From contig LRSR01014712.1 in assembly GCA_001579985.1 (NCBI GenBank), positions 1 through 28,615 of the forward strand: a DNA stretch of 28,615 nt, read 5' to 3'. The position numbers were made by a program, and so were the translations under genes. The notes beneath the pieces are model-generated. The model was given only the letters and a program-made list of their open reading frames with translations, was not told where the DNA came from and ran no database searches. The first letter of the stretch is position 1. Each line of letters begins with the position of its first letter. This document shows, one piece after another, positions 1 through 10,417 of the stretch. The DNA comes from Hypsibius dujardini. Its lineage: Eukaryota; Tardigrada; Eutardigrada; Parachela; Hypsibiidae.

Positions 1-220
1 AACCACTTCCTTTGTTACTTTCAGCATTTATGCGTTGTGAATGAAGTCGGAAAAAAGAAATATGCTTCCGGAAGGGTGGCATAACTTATACATTTTTACG
101 TCGACACGTTATCACATTGACCGCAACGCATCTGGCCCCGCATTTTGCATTACGAAGCACTAGTAGTTAAATACATCACACAGGAAAATAAAATAAAAAC
201 TGAAGTTGCATCACAAACGC

Positions 221-3200
221 CTACTTTCTTCCAAATTGCTGGAACCATTTCACCATGTGAACGAACGAATCGCTCTCAGCATCCACTTCCGCGATGGGGT
301 GATCACATTCCGGGTAGCGGATAACTTTGGTCGGGACATTCAGTAGCTTCAAGGCCCTTCATAAAGATAAATCAACATGTAATAACAAATTCATTTATTG
401 TACGCTCCCGATCTCAAGGGTCGATTTTAGGTCCGGCCCGAAAACACGTTTCGTCGCTCGATTGGTTGTTCATTCAGATTCACTTAAAATTTATTGACTT
501 GTGCCTCTTACTCCTGCTTCAATGTTTTTAAATCAGGTTGAACAGTGCGTTTCCCAGCGTTTTGTCTGTCTCTCACTCACTAAGATGTAGCAGCCACAAT
601 CTATGTCAGATGATTACTAGTTTCGGCCTCCATTTCAATAAAAACATTATCCATCAAACATTTCAGAAACTTACTACGTGATCCACTAGTTTCTCTAGTA
701 AATCGCTAAACGATTCGGTTAGGAATTGAGTAACATTACTCTGCATATTACTATCACACAAAATGAGAGTAGTAATGCGAAGTGACTATGATTTGGGATA
801 TGCTACGATCTTATTATGCTACCATGTTCCTGTACTTGATCCCAAACTTGATAAATTAGAGGATAAGAATTAGGATTGGTCTAGCATTAGGATTGGTCTA
901 GTATTAGGATCAGGATTGGTCTAGCATTAGGATTGGTCTAGGATTAAGATTAGGATTGGTCTAGGATTACATTTAGTCATGTTTACTGTAATCAATTAAA
1001 AGGGAGTATCGTTATTAAGCTGAATCATTACCGATAGAATTCCATCCCTTGGCCAGGCGGAACTCTCCGATCTTTCTCGCCGAGGAGGATCAAAGTCGGC
1101 GTCGTGACCTAGGCAACGCAACATTACTTTTCAAATGTGAAATCCGCGTCGTTGAACTTGAGCCGAACTCATCGATGAACTCTACCCAGTTATGGTACAG
1201 TACTAGTACCTTTTCGGCATGGGCAATTGGTGAGTGCTTCAAGAGCTCCAGATAGGGCGGAGTGATCGGCGGGTTGTCGTAGTGATAATCGAAGCCGGCT
1301 TCTACGTACGTCCAATCCGGAATATCCGTAGTACCAAACATACTGGCCAGATTAATCACCGGGTTGCGCAGGCAACATGCGCGAAAGATCCCCGGGAACT
1401 GCCCGATCAAGTGAGCAGCGAGGAAGCCTCCGTGTGATCCGCCTTGAACGAGGATATCGGTTTCGCCTTCAGTCAAGTTCCATTTGCCCAGCAACACGTC
1501 CAATGCGCGGAAGCAGTCCTCCACATCATTCTCGCCAATTTTCCCCAGAAGGGACCGCAAGTTACTCTCCCCAAAGCCGACCGAGCCGCGATAGTTCACT
1601 AACGAGGAGTAAACCCCAACTATACACTAGTACATGCAGTGCCCGTGAAACCGTGATCATCTGTGCGGGTTTTTGGACCGGATCGCAACTATTCGTCAAC
1701 ATCTGTCTGTCCGTCTGTGTGTCTATCTGCCTGAGTATCTATCTGTCTGTTGCTACGGGATTATGGATCAAGGTGGGAAAGACGGAGAGACGGAGAGAGA
1801 GACGGAGAGACGGAGAGACGGAGAGAGAGACAGACAGACAGATAGACAGACAGACAGACAGACAGACAGGCAAACAGACAAAGACCTACTCATGTATGTA
1901 CAAAATGAGTACCCAGTGCACGTACCAAAAATCACGGCAAAATCCAGCCTCACTAGGGTGTGCACAAAAATGTCGAATCTGAAAATACCGCGGCGTAACG
2001 TAAGAATTCAGTAGAATGTATAGGTAAAATGCAAATGTCGAACCCGGCAGCAATGACGCTATGAGGTCCCCCATGTGGCCAGAGTATAACCGGGTGCTTC
2101 TGCTTCAGACTCGGCCTGACCCAGATGGCCTCGAAATCCAGTCCAGATTTCTGAAAACAGAAAACTAATAAAAAAACAGCGAATCCTCTTATGTATGCTG
2201 ATCTGATTGACATATCTCGTTTTATTTATTCATACTCGAGTACCTACCTTGTGTTTGATCACTTCCACTCCCCAGTCGATCAACCCGACCTCCTTGTCTA
2301 CCGTCACATCAGTGCCCCCACCCTGATCCAATAATGTCCACACAATCGACGCTTCCGCTCCTGCTTCCGGCAAGCGGGCACAGTAGACACATGGACACAC
2401 ACTGGGCGAAGAAGCGCTAGCAATGATCAGATCGTCCGACACGTCCAACACTTCCCATTTGGGGAGTGTCTTAATCAAGTCACCGGTGGTCAGCGAAATC
2501 ACAGCTTTGGTTTTCACGTTGATTGCGATGATTTGATGCGTGCTCCTCCAGGCCGTGCTCATGACCACTCGCTTGTTGTCAGCCGACCAACAACGCGTGG
2601 GAAACGTCTGGCTGTACAGGCCGGGAAAGTCGGTTGCCTTGACCGGAGACTCGGGGACCGGGACTACCACGGAAGGCGCCGCGAACGAGCCCGCCGAGCA
2701 GTCAATCTACATTGCGCAGGCCATAACAGACATTCAGTACGAAAAGCGGATGTTACATCTAATTCTCAGTAAATGTTTGTCCTACGCAGGAAAACTGCTA
2801 CGGAAAAAAGAGGAAACACCGGCGCAAATGTCTAACCCGACAAACAGAGACCAATACAAAGACGGACTGACAGTCAAGCAGCGAAACGAAGCGTGCAAGA
2901 GAAACGGAGATGTGCAAGCACAGAAAATGAAGGAAAACACGGAAACATTGGAGAAACGCAAACCTTCATAAGCCTCAGTGCGCGGAAATGCGGTCCACCA
3001 ACTTCCGTCTCGAGATAAATCAAGCTTTTTCCGTCGGGACTGAAACGCGGCGTTCGAACTGCGAGATCAATGAACGTCAGCGGTAGGGCCATTTTGGACT
3101 GCCCAATGGCTAGGTGGTACAGTCGGCTCTTGCGGATCGGGCAGTAGACCAAACCGAGGCGTTCCGGTGCGTGGTCATACCCGACAAACACCACGCCCGT

Positions 3201-4721
3201 TCCGTCTGGAGTCCAGATCGGCTAAGCAAAAAGAAAACACGGAATTATTCATTACAGGTAATGTGTGATCCTATTTTAAGCTCGACCCACCTGACCAGGG
3301 CTAATTCCCTCGGGAATGTTTTGCAAAATGCTGACATGATTGTCGTTCCAGTCGAGAATGCACATCACCGGTTGGTTCTTCTTCTGCAGTTGCTCGCCCC
3401 AATCGTCCCGATACTCAAACTCAGTGCCCTAAAACAAAGGCGATAATATTGTCACTGCACCAGATTACCATTCCTTTATCTCTCACTGAACCTTGATGAT
3501 CGCCCAAGACTCAACATAGCAATGTGATAGGTGTGATTGATTGATTGATTGATTGATTGATCAGTGTTCAGGGTGGTGCGTCAACGTGCAATTGATTCAG
3601 CAATGTCAGCAGGACTAGCAGTGTTGTATTGACGTACAATCGATTTTTTCCGTAGCTCTGGATCGTCTGGAAATTGATTTGCGATCACGGAGAAAAAGGA
3701 ATCCGACTTGGGATGGTACTTCTCGGCAACATACAAAACATGTGTGCTCTCGCGGTCCTCGGACGGCGCCAAATGGAAGGATCCCAATTCACCTGAAAAG
3801 TTTATGACAAAAGTTTAAGAATTATAGCAATCCCAAACCGAAATATTCATTATTATTAGCTGATGAAGAGATAATATGATCGAAGGAAAAGAGACTAACC
3901 ATCAAAGTAGAATTTGCCGTGGCGTTTGGTAGCGGTTAAATCATTCGTAGCTACCTTCCCCACGGAGGAATGAATCTCGATCACTTCCTTCTCCTCGTCG
4001 CTTTTCTTCGGCTTAAATTTGGTCAAAACGGCCTTTAGCGATCCATCCTTTGAATATGCGACTACTTTCCTGAAAGAAACAAAGGCACGTATTTATAAAA
4101 TCAAACAAACAATCAACAAACGAAATCCAAAGAAACAAATGCAAGCAATCAATCAATCGATCGACAGTATAAACTATACAGTCAGCTATCAACAAACGAA
4201 ATCCAAATTAACAAATGCAAGCAATCAATCAATTGACAGTGTACAACAAACAGAATAAACACCGCATACACTACTGTAGCAACCAATTGGTGCTGTTTTA
4301 GAGAGCCACCTGTACATTATGACTGCATACACTGTGCTTTACTGCAGTCCTAATATACAGTGGGTCTAAAACGCAGCACCAAATGATCGCGGCAGTACAC
4401 TAGATGACAATCGATGAATCAATTCAAGACCGCAGTCCTATAGAAGTCTTACTCTGAAGAATTGTCAGTTCCCACTCCAAGTTGCATCTTTTCCACCACG
4501 CCAGCGCGGTTCACCTTGACGAGGTACGACTTTAGAGTGGTCGATTTCTCCATCCGCACCAAGTCCCGTTGACTCCATGTTGCGCGTACTAGGAAAGATC
4601 GAGGGGAAGAATGATCACCAGTGGGAATTTTTCCGTCGTCAGCACACTGGTTAGCTATGAACGCGCTGATCGGAGTGGGAATTCGAGCCACCGCCTGGTA
4701 CTCCGCTGTCACGTCCGCCAT
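221..4721 (-). CDS. APEH: Acylaminoacyl-peptidase (acylamino-acid-releasing enzyme), complete, 10 exons
   Basis: Cytosolic serine peptidase of the prolyl oligopeptidase family (S9C) that removes N-acylated residues from short peptides. Exons, in transcript order: 4721-4453, 4069-3900, 3792-3638, 3428-3291, 3221-2964, 2706-2248, 2150-2000, 1619-1210, 1108-1032, 356-221 (stop TAG at 221-223). They sum to 2223 nt (740 aa; human about 732), and every exon phase fits. Seen: an N-terminal WSQRDLVRME block, a beta-propeller region with VLYVAEKYHPKSDSFF, a CWSADNKRVV strand, and a C-terminal alpha/beta-hydrolase domain with HGGPHS, VNYRGSVGFG and the nucleophile motif GGSHGGF. The catalytic triad reads Ser595, Asp683 (GEKDRRVP) and His715 (ECDHPIAEV), each 8 beyond the human positions. 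The start at 4721 is chosen because it gives the family-length N terminus. The exon 7/8 junction is the weakest splice site: donor GTTACG at 1999. A nearby in-phase alternative exists. Confidence 0.97.
398..505. repeat. Truncated MITE copy (end of the 6816-7091 family) in the last APEH intron
   Basis: The stretch beginning GTACGCTCCCGATCTCAAGG continues for about 105 bp as a near-identical copy of the reverse complement of 6986-7091, then diverges. Only one terminal inverted repeat is present, so this is a broken element. It lies in the intron between APEH exons 9 and 10. Confidence 0.85.
869..969. repeat. Minisatellite of about 17 bp in the last APEH intron
   Basis: Five to six imperfect copies of the unit ATTAGGATTGGTCTAGC run head to tail. 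One junction carries an extra ATC-AGG step and one copy contains an extra ATTAAG. It is intronic and shows no coding potential. Confidence 0.9.
1703..1875. repeat. Complementary microsatellites (TCTG-rich, then GAGACGGA and GACA) in an APEH intron
   Basis: Positions 1703-1750 are rich in TCTG/TCTA. Positions 1785-1826 consist of GAGACGGA-type repeats, and 1827-1873 are (GACA)n. The first and last blocks are reverse complements, so the intron between APEH exons 7 and 8 could fold into a hairpin. Long open frames across this block are artefacts of the tetranucleotide repeat. Confidence 0.85.
3535..3561. repeat. (GATT)n microsatellite
   Basis: About six uninterrupted TGAT units in the APEH intron between exons 3 and 4. 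The same tetranucleotide recurs near 8811, 9474, 22680 and 25540, so it is a general microsatellite of this genome. Confidence 0.9.
4111..4250. repeat. Imperfect direct repeat, two units about 77 bp apart, APEH intron 1
   Basis: Positions 4111-4173 and 4188-4250 both read ATCAACAAACGAAATCCAAA followed by ACAAATGCAAGCAATCAATCA and a GACAGT tail, with a few substitutions. It looks like a local tandem duplication inside the intron. Confidence 0.85.
4272..4397. mobile_element. MITE, 126 bp including flanking TA, in APEH intron 1
   Basis: Arms of about 45-55 nt pair with each other. The left arm begins TACTGTAGCAACCA and runs into TTGGTGCTG. The right arm, read in reverse complement, begins TACTGCCGCGATCA and runs into TTTGGTGCTG. 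The ends have the form TA-CTG ... CAG-TA, as in several other elements here. This fits a Tc1/mariner-type non-autonomous element that duplicates TA. No transposase frame is present. Confidence 0.8.
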
Positions 4722-4783
4722 GTCCCGGAAGCGTAAAGACACAGTAGAGAAAAATCTTCGCATACAGCTCAGAAAAGCAATAA

Positions 4784-4791
4784 TTTATACG
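4784..4791 (-). promoter_or_regulatory. Candidate TATA box of APEH
   Basis: On the minus strand the sequence GTATAAATTA lies about 65-70 nt upstream of the APEH start codon at 4721. That would place transcription start near 4755 and leave a 5' leader of about 35 nt. The call rests on motif and position only. Confidence 0.4.
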
Positions 4792-5200
4792 AGAAAAATT
4801 GCAAACGTAATAAAAGATCGTGCGCAATGCACAACAACAAAACTGGGCAGTGTGCACTGGGAAAGCAGAGAGACTGAGCGCAAACTTCATTGCAAGAAAA
4901 ATCCACTCACTCATGCCATACAGCTTCGCTAATAGAAGTCTGTCGTAGACTTGTATTGTAGGCTCAGGTTTTGCCCAATCTGGGCCATACTCTATTGGTT
5001 TATGGACTTATAATTTTTCCGATCCCTACAAATGATCCCTGTATATGATTTTGCTGTGTGCGGAGTGCGGTAGCGGTAGCCTGATAGAGCTTTTCCCAGA
5101 AAAATGAAACTTAACTTCAAAAACTATTATTATTATTATTATTAATTTTCAAAAGGTGAAGAGAGAACGTTGTTGCTTTTAAACAAATGTGAACAAACAG

Positions 5201-5640
5201 GGTACCGGACACAGTTAAAGGGTATCGAACCAACCTTAGGGTATCTAGCTTGTTAAGGGTATCGAACCTGTTAACGGTACCCACACGGCCAGGGGTATCG
5301 AACCTGTTAACGATACCCAAATGGTCAGGGGTACCGAACCTGTTAACGGTACTGTAGAGTCCCGACCCATCCGTAGTGCCTACGTCATCACACAGTAAAA
5401 CGCGACCGTTTTGATTGATTGCAAAGATGTGCGGCCCACCGGGTCTGATTTACTGGTGGGTCCAAAAAGTACCACGGATGGGTCGGGACTCTACAGTACC
5501 CACACGGCCAGGGGTACCGAACCTGTTAACGATACCCACATAGCCAGGGGTATCGAACCTGTTAACGGTACCCTCATGGCCAGGGGTACCGAACCTGTTA
5601 ACGGTGCCCACACGGCCAGGGGATACCGAGCCGTTCTAGG
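5201..5640. repeat. Minisatellite, unit about 35 bp, interrupted by a MITE at 5352-5496
   Basis: Units follow the pattern GGGGTAYCGAACCTGTTAAC then GRTACCCACAYGGCCA. Two or three full and several degenerate units lie left of the MITE, and about four lie right of it. Each unit contains the palindromes GTTAAC and, often, GGTACC. Read on the minus strand, each unit contains GGTTCGATACC or GGTTCGGTACC, which resembles a Pol III B box. Confidence 0.9.
5352..5496. mobile_element. MITE, 145 bp, inserted into a minisatellite unit with TA duplication
   Basis: Terminal inverted repeats of about 26 nt start CTGTAGAGTCCCGACCCATC and end with the reverse complement, finishing CTCTACAG. The flanks are TA on both sides (5350-5351 and 5497-5498). 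Removing the element with one TA restores an intact unit reading ...AACGGTACCCACACGG. The interior shares the segment around TTTACTGGTGGGTCCAAAAA with the element at 18694-18836. Confidence 0.9.
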
Positions 5641-6070
5641 GTACTACAGTTTTGGGATGAGTTGGACGAACGAATAGTTACTTCAGGGCTGAAAAAATTA
5701 AGTCAAGACCTGCTGGACACATGGCCAAATCGACGCACAGCCAGACGGATGAACAGACCTAAGAGCAGAACCATCATCCGTCCGTCACTCGGCCTGCCTA
5801 TCCGACTGTCCGCATATCCAGCCTCATCCGTCGGATTGATGGTTCTTTTTCTGACCTCGGCTTGTCCATCCATCCGCCTGCGCGATCCGTTTGGCTACCT
5901 GGCCAACGAGCCCAAACCGAATAGGTCGGCCTTCACGGTTGCTATCCGTCTGTACGGCTAACTCATCAGAATTGCAAAAAAATGCGATATCCGGGTTGGT
6001 TCGGGACCACTGGCCGGTTCGGTACTCTTGACCGGTGCCATGCACCCTATTTGTTCACATTCGTTTTAAG

Positions 6071-6813
6071 TTATTCGCGCTTTTTGTTCTCAGCGCTTTT
6101 TCTGTTATTGTGTGGCTTAAGATCTCCTCAGTCGAGGAAAAAGAAGGTTAAAGTTTTAAGCAAAATTAACTCTCGCAGGGTTCTGCCAGCTTTGCTGGGG
6201 GAATCAAATGGCTGAAGGGATTTTTCTTGCATGTTTGGTCAATAATTTTGATAAAGCAGAAGGGTTTTCGAAAAAAAGTACTGCTAATAAATTAAACAAA
6301 TTAAAAACAAATGGACATACCAAATCATGTTTCTAAGTATATAAAAAGATTTTCCATGTTTAATCCATACGGTCACCTCTCGTTATTATAGTACGCACAG
6401 TATCACAAATTCCCAATGCCTCGAAAACTTTCCCAAGTACTGGAACCACGCAGAAAGCCCAGGTGTTTTTTTGCGTCCGGGTAGGGTGCCGAGCTGCGAC
6501 TGGTTTTTTTCTTCCATTGATGTTTGTGTGGCACTCGCAGACGGGCGGACAGATAGACAGTCACAACAGGCAGACAAACAAACTACCAGACAGATCGATC
6601 AACAGGAGAAATAATTAGAATCGTTTTTATTTCTTGATCCTGGAGTCAAACTACCACTAATGTTTCCGGCAATTGAACTGCATCAAAATATAAACAAAGT
6701 TAAAACGGGAAACAAACGGGAAACATACATATAATGCACGTCTAAAGTGAAGTCCAATCAGCCGGAATCGGTCAGCCTGGAATACTGTAGAACTACCACG
6801 GGAACTACCGTAG
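6071..6813. other. Intergenic, no gene recognised
   Basis: No recognisable coding region, RNA gene or long repeat. A loose GACAGA-type simple-sequence patch lies at 6547-6590 and an AT-rich stretch at 6280-6350. Short frames here resemble no known protein and lack convincing splice partners. Confidence 0.5.
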
Positions 6814-6815
6814 TA

Positions 6816-7091
6816 CTGCACGCTCCCGATATCAAGGGTCGATTATGCCCCGCCCCCGCTGATTCACATGAAACTTGTGCGGATCGTTCAATTCCGTTCA
6901 CTTGTCCGTGAATGGCCCGTTGGTTTTTGCGTGACAGGTCATGCTACCTTGCTTGATTGAAATGATGATTACGGTTTCAAAATTTTCTAAGTCAATGAAG
7001 TTTAAGTGAATCTGAATGAACAACCAAGCGAGGGACGGAACGTGTTTTCGGGCCGGACCTAAAATCGACCCTTGAGATCGGGAGCGTACAG
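6816..7091. mobile_element. MITE, 276 bp, with TA flanks
   Basis: The left end CTGCACGCTCCCGATATCAA pairs with the right end, whose reverse complement is CTGTACGCTCCCGATCTCAA. The inverted repeats span about 30 nt. TA dinucleotides flank both ends (6814-6815 and 7092-7093). A truncated relative lies at 398-505 in the opposite orientation. No coding frame of its own. Confidence 0.9.
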
Positions 7092-7224
7092 TATGAATAT
7101 GAAATATATCACTTACAAATATACGGTTTACTCAAAGGTTTGCAGAATGCGTTTGCGATGCGATGCTTGTCTGATGCGGAGATTAAGAAATTTATGAACA
7201 GATTTAGGCAAACCAACTCTTTTA

Positions 7225-8326
7225 TCACGACGGATTCATGCTGGACACTTCAAGCGCGGAAGAATCGTCACTAAACGACTGCGAGGCGCCACCGGCGTTG
7301 TGCAGACCGGCGTTTTTCAGCATGTCCAGCTGGTCCATTCCCCGGGTCAAAAGATTCCGCAAGGAGCAGAGCTCAATCTGCGTGATATTATTCACGACCG
7401 CGTACATTTCGCTTTTCTTCACGTGAAGTCCCACCGTGCCGCGCAGTTTGGAGAGCCGGATGTCTATGATGTCCTTGACGAGTCGTCGAATTTTATTGCT
7501 GTCCGGTATCTACACGTCAAAAAGATCGGTATTTAAATTAAGATTCACTTGTGTGATCCTTTCAGTGAATGAACACAATGCAACCGAGGTAAAGCAACTA
7601 AAACCAACAAGCGGCAGGGTGCGGCTGGCAGAACCCTTGTTAATTACAGCACACTACCTTTCGTTTGCACATTTGGCAAAGGCACTACTATACGTCCAAC
7701 ACAGACAATCAATCAATGAATCGGTCCAGCAAGACCTGCGTTTTTCCCCGCGCTAAATATTTTCCGCTTGATTCACCCACCAATCAATCAATGGACCACC
7801 AACTACACATTCCAGCAGCAGATTCGGTTACTGTAACAAGGTGTTATGATTCTCGTACACCAAGAAAGACCAAACCAATCCGTATTATTCAGCATTAAAT
7901 CTAATGTTTATCGTTAATTACTGGGAATTTTTTATAGAATACTTTTATACACAGTTAAGTGAGAAAGTATATAGAGTTCACGCTACACGAGACCTCTTCA
8001 GTGAAATTGTCCAAAATGATCTGCGACATCTCGACGTAGAACGGGCCTGGCACCTCCCCGAACAAGTCCAACTTCAGCTCACGATCCTTTTGCTCCATCA
8101 ACGCCTCCAACGACAGCCATTCGGGAACGACGAGGCGACATTGTCTGCGTTGGCGCATATGCACTGCTAACCACAGTGGCACTTCCACGGGAATGTTCGG
8201 TTCCATGGGGCCGATATCGCCGGACAGCATGTAAAAGATAGGAAATTTTACATTTGGAATGATTGTCACGAAGATGTCTTCTGCAAGGAATTCCAACTCA
8301 TCCGGGTCGAATGTACCCGTGGACAT
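7225..8326 (-). CDS. GINS2: GINS complex subunit Psf2, two exons
   Basis: Subunit of the four-protein GINS ring that, with Cdc45 and MCM2-7, forms the replicative CMG helicase in the nucleus. Exon 1 is 8326-7994 (111 codons) and exon 2 is 7509-7225 (94 codons plus TGA), joined in phase 0, for 205 aa; human is about 185. Family signatures seen: ELEFLAE near the start, VTIIPN, GDIGPMEPNIPVEVPLWLA (beta domain), the CRLVVPEWL block with Trp, FYVEMSQIILDN, and in exon 2 KIRRLVKDIIDIRLSKLR and the helix with ITQIELCSLRNLL. The C-terminal tail is about 20 residues longer than human and rich in Ser. The Met at 8326 is chosen over an upstream non-ATG extension because it matches the family N terminus. 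Confidence 0.96.
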
Positions 8327-9292
8327 TTTTACACGGCTGTCAAGCAATCCAGCAATCAAGCGCGATGATGCGCAGCGCAGCGAGAACGCCAATCAGTCGA
8401 TCACTTTATTAAGCCGTTAAGCGAAAACAAATTTCTCTACTGCAGGAATAATAATGTGTATTGTAGACGTGCACTGAGTGAACTGGCATTTGATGCAGAA
8501 AATAAAAGGTGCAATGTGTAGAACACAGAGCAGCTCGATGGGATGGGAGCAGATTCCATCCAAATTCGGGTTATCAAATTCGAAACATCGACGAGAAGAA
8601 AGAACTGAGGAGAAAAGCGCGATTCTCTCTTGGCGAAATATTACAACGTACATTGGTAAAGATAACAGTGAAAAAAAACCGGCGTTTTCTAAAAGGAACC
8701 TGAAATTTAAAAAGCGAACCACAATATTCTGTAATAAATCGAATTGAACATGGACATCAATTTATAAAAAACAACAGTAGGGAAGTTGGGGCTGCTTACT
8801 ACAGTATATTGATTGATTGCCCCCATTAACTAGATAACTAGTTTGATTTACAGTGAAAGTCCTGTGAACGGAGTCACAGTGTCGTTTCTACTTTACTATC
8901 TCAAACTCCAAACTAGCAACTGCCGGCACCGAGCAAACGGTTAGATAGAAATAAACTCACGTGACCGTCCGAATCTCAGGACTTTCTTTGATTGCAGTAT
9001 TTAAATGTTACTCGTACTTGTTAGTGCTGTCACATTAATTTATAAAATTTATAAAATATAAAATTTATAAAATTCCGCCTCAATATGGCAACACAAAACG
9101 ACGGTAAACAATTGATGCAGGGTGCCAGGGTGTAGAAGAAAGGGTGCTACGGGCTCGGTACAGTGTTCATCTTGTAAAAGAATTACGAGTACAAACGGCA
9201 ACGCGGTGCAATCAACCAATCCATGTGTCAACTTCAGATCAAAACTTCCCAGATGGAATCACAATAGTAGTATGAGTTACGCATAAAAGTAT
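8327..9292. other. Intergenic between GINS2 and the zinc-finger gene
   Basis: No gene recognised. It contains an AT-rich tract at 9038-9074 made of AAAATTTATA-type repeats and a short GATT run at 8808-8818. It holds the presumed GINS2 promoter, without a clear TATA motif, and the 3' flank of the zinc-finger gene. Confidence 0.5.
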
Positions 9293-9930
9293 TCAAATTT
9301 GCGTTCCCCTTGCAGCGCAGAGATTGACGACCAGGTGAGAATCGGACCGCGGAAACTGGAGGAGCAACTGCTGCGCTGGAAGGATTGACGTTAATACGCT
9401 CGCTGCTTCTGGCCGAAGGGAATCGCCGTGAAATGCCTGCAAATGCAGAAAAAGAGTCAACAGTCCTCACATAGATTGATTGATCACTCTGCCAGATGTC
9501 GAATGTGCACAAGGCAATCCATCAATCAACCGGCAGCACACCTGCCTACCTGATGGCGCCTAAGCTCCAATTCTCCAGCCGCTCGGAACGGACAACCACC
9601 GTACGGACCCCATGTAAACAGGCACTTCCAATCGTCGGACGCCCCGTCCTCGTCGAAATGATGCACAACGTGGCGGCGAAAGAGCCTTTCTTCCTTTTGC
9701 GCACAGAAGCATTCGGGACACAAGTTGCAGGCGAGTGTGGAGGACGTCGCCGATTTGGCCACCACGCGAAACAGCGTTACACCACGTTCCTTGGCCATGT
9801 CGCAGATTATATCGAAGCACGCATCGACGTGGCATCGTTCTTGCGGCTCTTTCGGGCGCCGGTCACCACACCGTGAACCGCGAACACTTCTCGGACTCCT
9901 GCCATTGTAGGCTCCCCTTGGCGCGCTCAT
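9293..9930 (-). CDS. Two-finger C2H2 zinc-finger protein, 174 aa, two exons
   Basis: Exon 1 is 9930-9550 (127 codons) and exon 2 is 9436-9293 (47 codons plus TGA). The donor CAG|GTAGGC and acceptor TTTGCAG join in phase 0. Finger 1 is canonical C-x2-C-x12-H-x3-H (Cys71, Cys74, His87, His91). Finger 2 has Cys103, Cys113 and His126, and its last ligand His130 (sequence HQAFH) appears only after splicing, which supports the junction. The basic Arg/Cys-rich N terminus (residues 1-45) and the Leu/Gln-rich C terminus match nothing I recognise. The wide 9-residue gap between the cysteines of finger 2 is unusual. Probably a nucleic-acid-binding nuclear protein by fold. Further upstream exons are possible, so the start is uncertain. 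Confidence 0.6.
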
Positions 9931-10417
9931 CTTCTGAGATCCTGGTCGGTCTGATCAGTATGTTAATGAAGTGCACCAGACACTGCAGACATTAAGTAAG
10001 TACAATCTTCCTCGCCGAAATTCAAACTTCGAGGAATGGTGATGCCGGATTGGAGTGAAAGAAAAATCCGCAGGCCTGGAATCAGTCGATAATTAAATCA
10101 ATCAATCGATCGTTACTGGTACGTTGACATTTAATTTGGAGAAAGCCATAAATACCAGATATCGTTTGTTTTGATTGGTTTACTGTACGGTATCTGAACA
10201 TTACCCGATTTTGCATACAGTAGAAGAGGAATGAACTGAACTTCCGCAAAATCAAATGGTCCCAGTCCAGCCCAAGGTCTTCCAGTGTGAATAACACGCA
10301 CTTTTTTCAAGGTCAGGTCAGTGTACGTGCGTAGATTGATTGTGAGTGACATGCGCTAAGAATAACATGTTCTTGGTTCAGTTCGGTCTAGACAGTAGAC
10401 ATAAATAAGTACTGGTA
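9931..10417. other. Intergenic, no gene recognised
   Basis: Divergent spacer between the zinc-finger gene and the 323-bp MITE. Short GATT/GATC patches occur at 10085-10112. No TATA motif clearly positioned for the zinc-finger gene was found. Confidence 0.45.

Larger units (their letters stand above)
5177..6070. mobile_element. Composite element bounded by inverted repeats, about 0.9 kb
   Basis: Left arm 5177-5210 (GCTTTTAAACAAATGTGAAC then AAACAGGGTACCGG) pairs with right arm 6031-6070, whose reverse complement reads CTTAAAACGAATGTGAACAA then ATAGGGTGCATGGCACCGG. Between them lie a minisatellite, an inserted MITE and degenerate GGTTCGG/GGCCGG motifs near 5990-6045 that look like decayed minisatellite units. 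No transposase frame is visible. Open frames crossing the interval merely translate the repeat. Confidence 0.55.

Noticed and set aside
1377-2014. Plus-strand frames of 113-201 aa rich in Arg/Thr/Asp
   Set aside because: They lie antisense to APEH exon 8 and then read through GACA and GAGACGGA microsatellites. The apparent coding is repeat periodicity.
4622-4932. Plus-strand frame over APEH exon 1
   Set aside because: It is antisense to a clearly homologous APEH exon and has no homology of its own.
5201-5640. CRISPR-like array
   Set aside because: The units are tandem with no unique spacers, in a eukaryotic intron-bearing context.
5201-5640. tRNA genes, suggested by B-box-like GGTTCGANNCC
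   Set aside because: No acceptor stem, anticodon arm or terminator T-run is present, and the box spacing is too short. Kept only as a low-interest motif observation.
5117-5677. Periodic frames such as ARGTEPVNG repeats and VNRFDT repeats
   Set aside because: They are translations of the 35-bp minisatellite and are interrupted by a MITE. There is no start context or homology.
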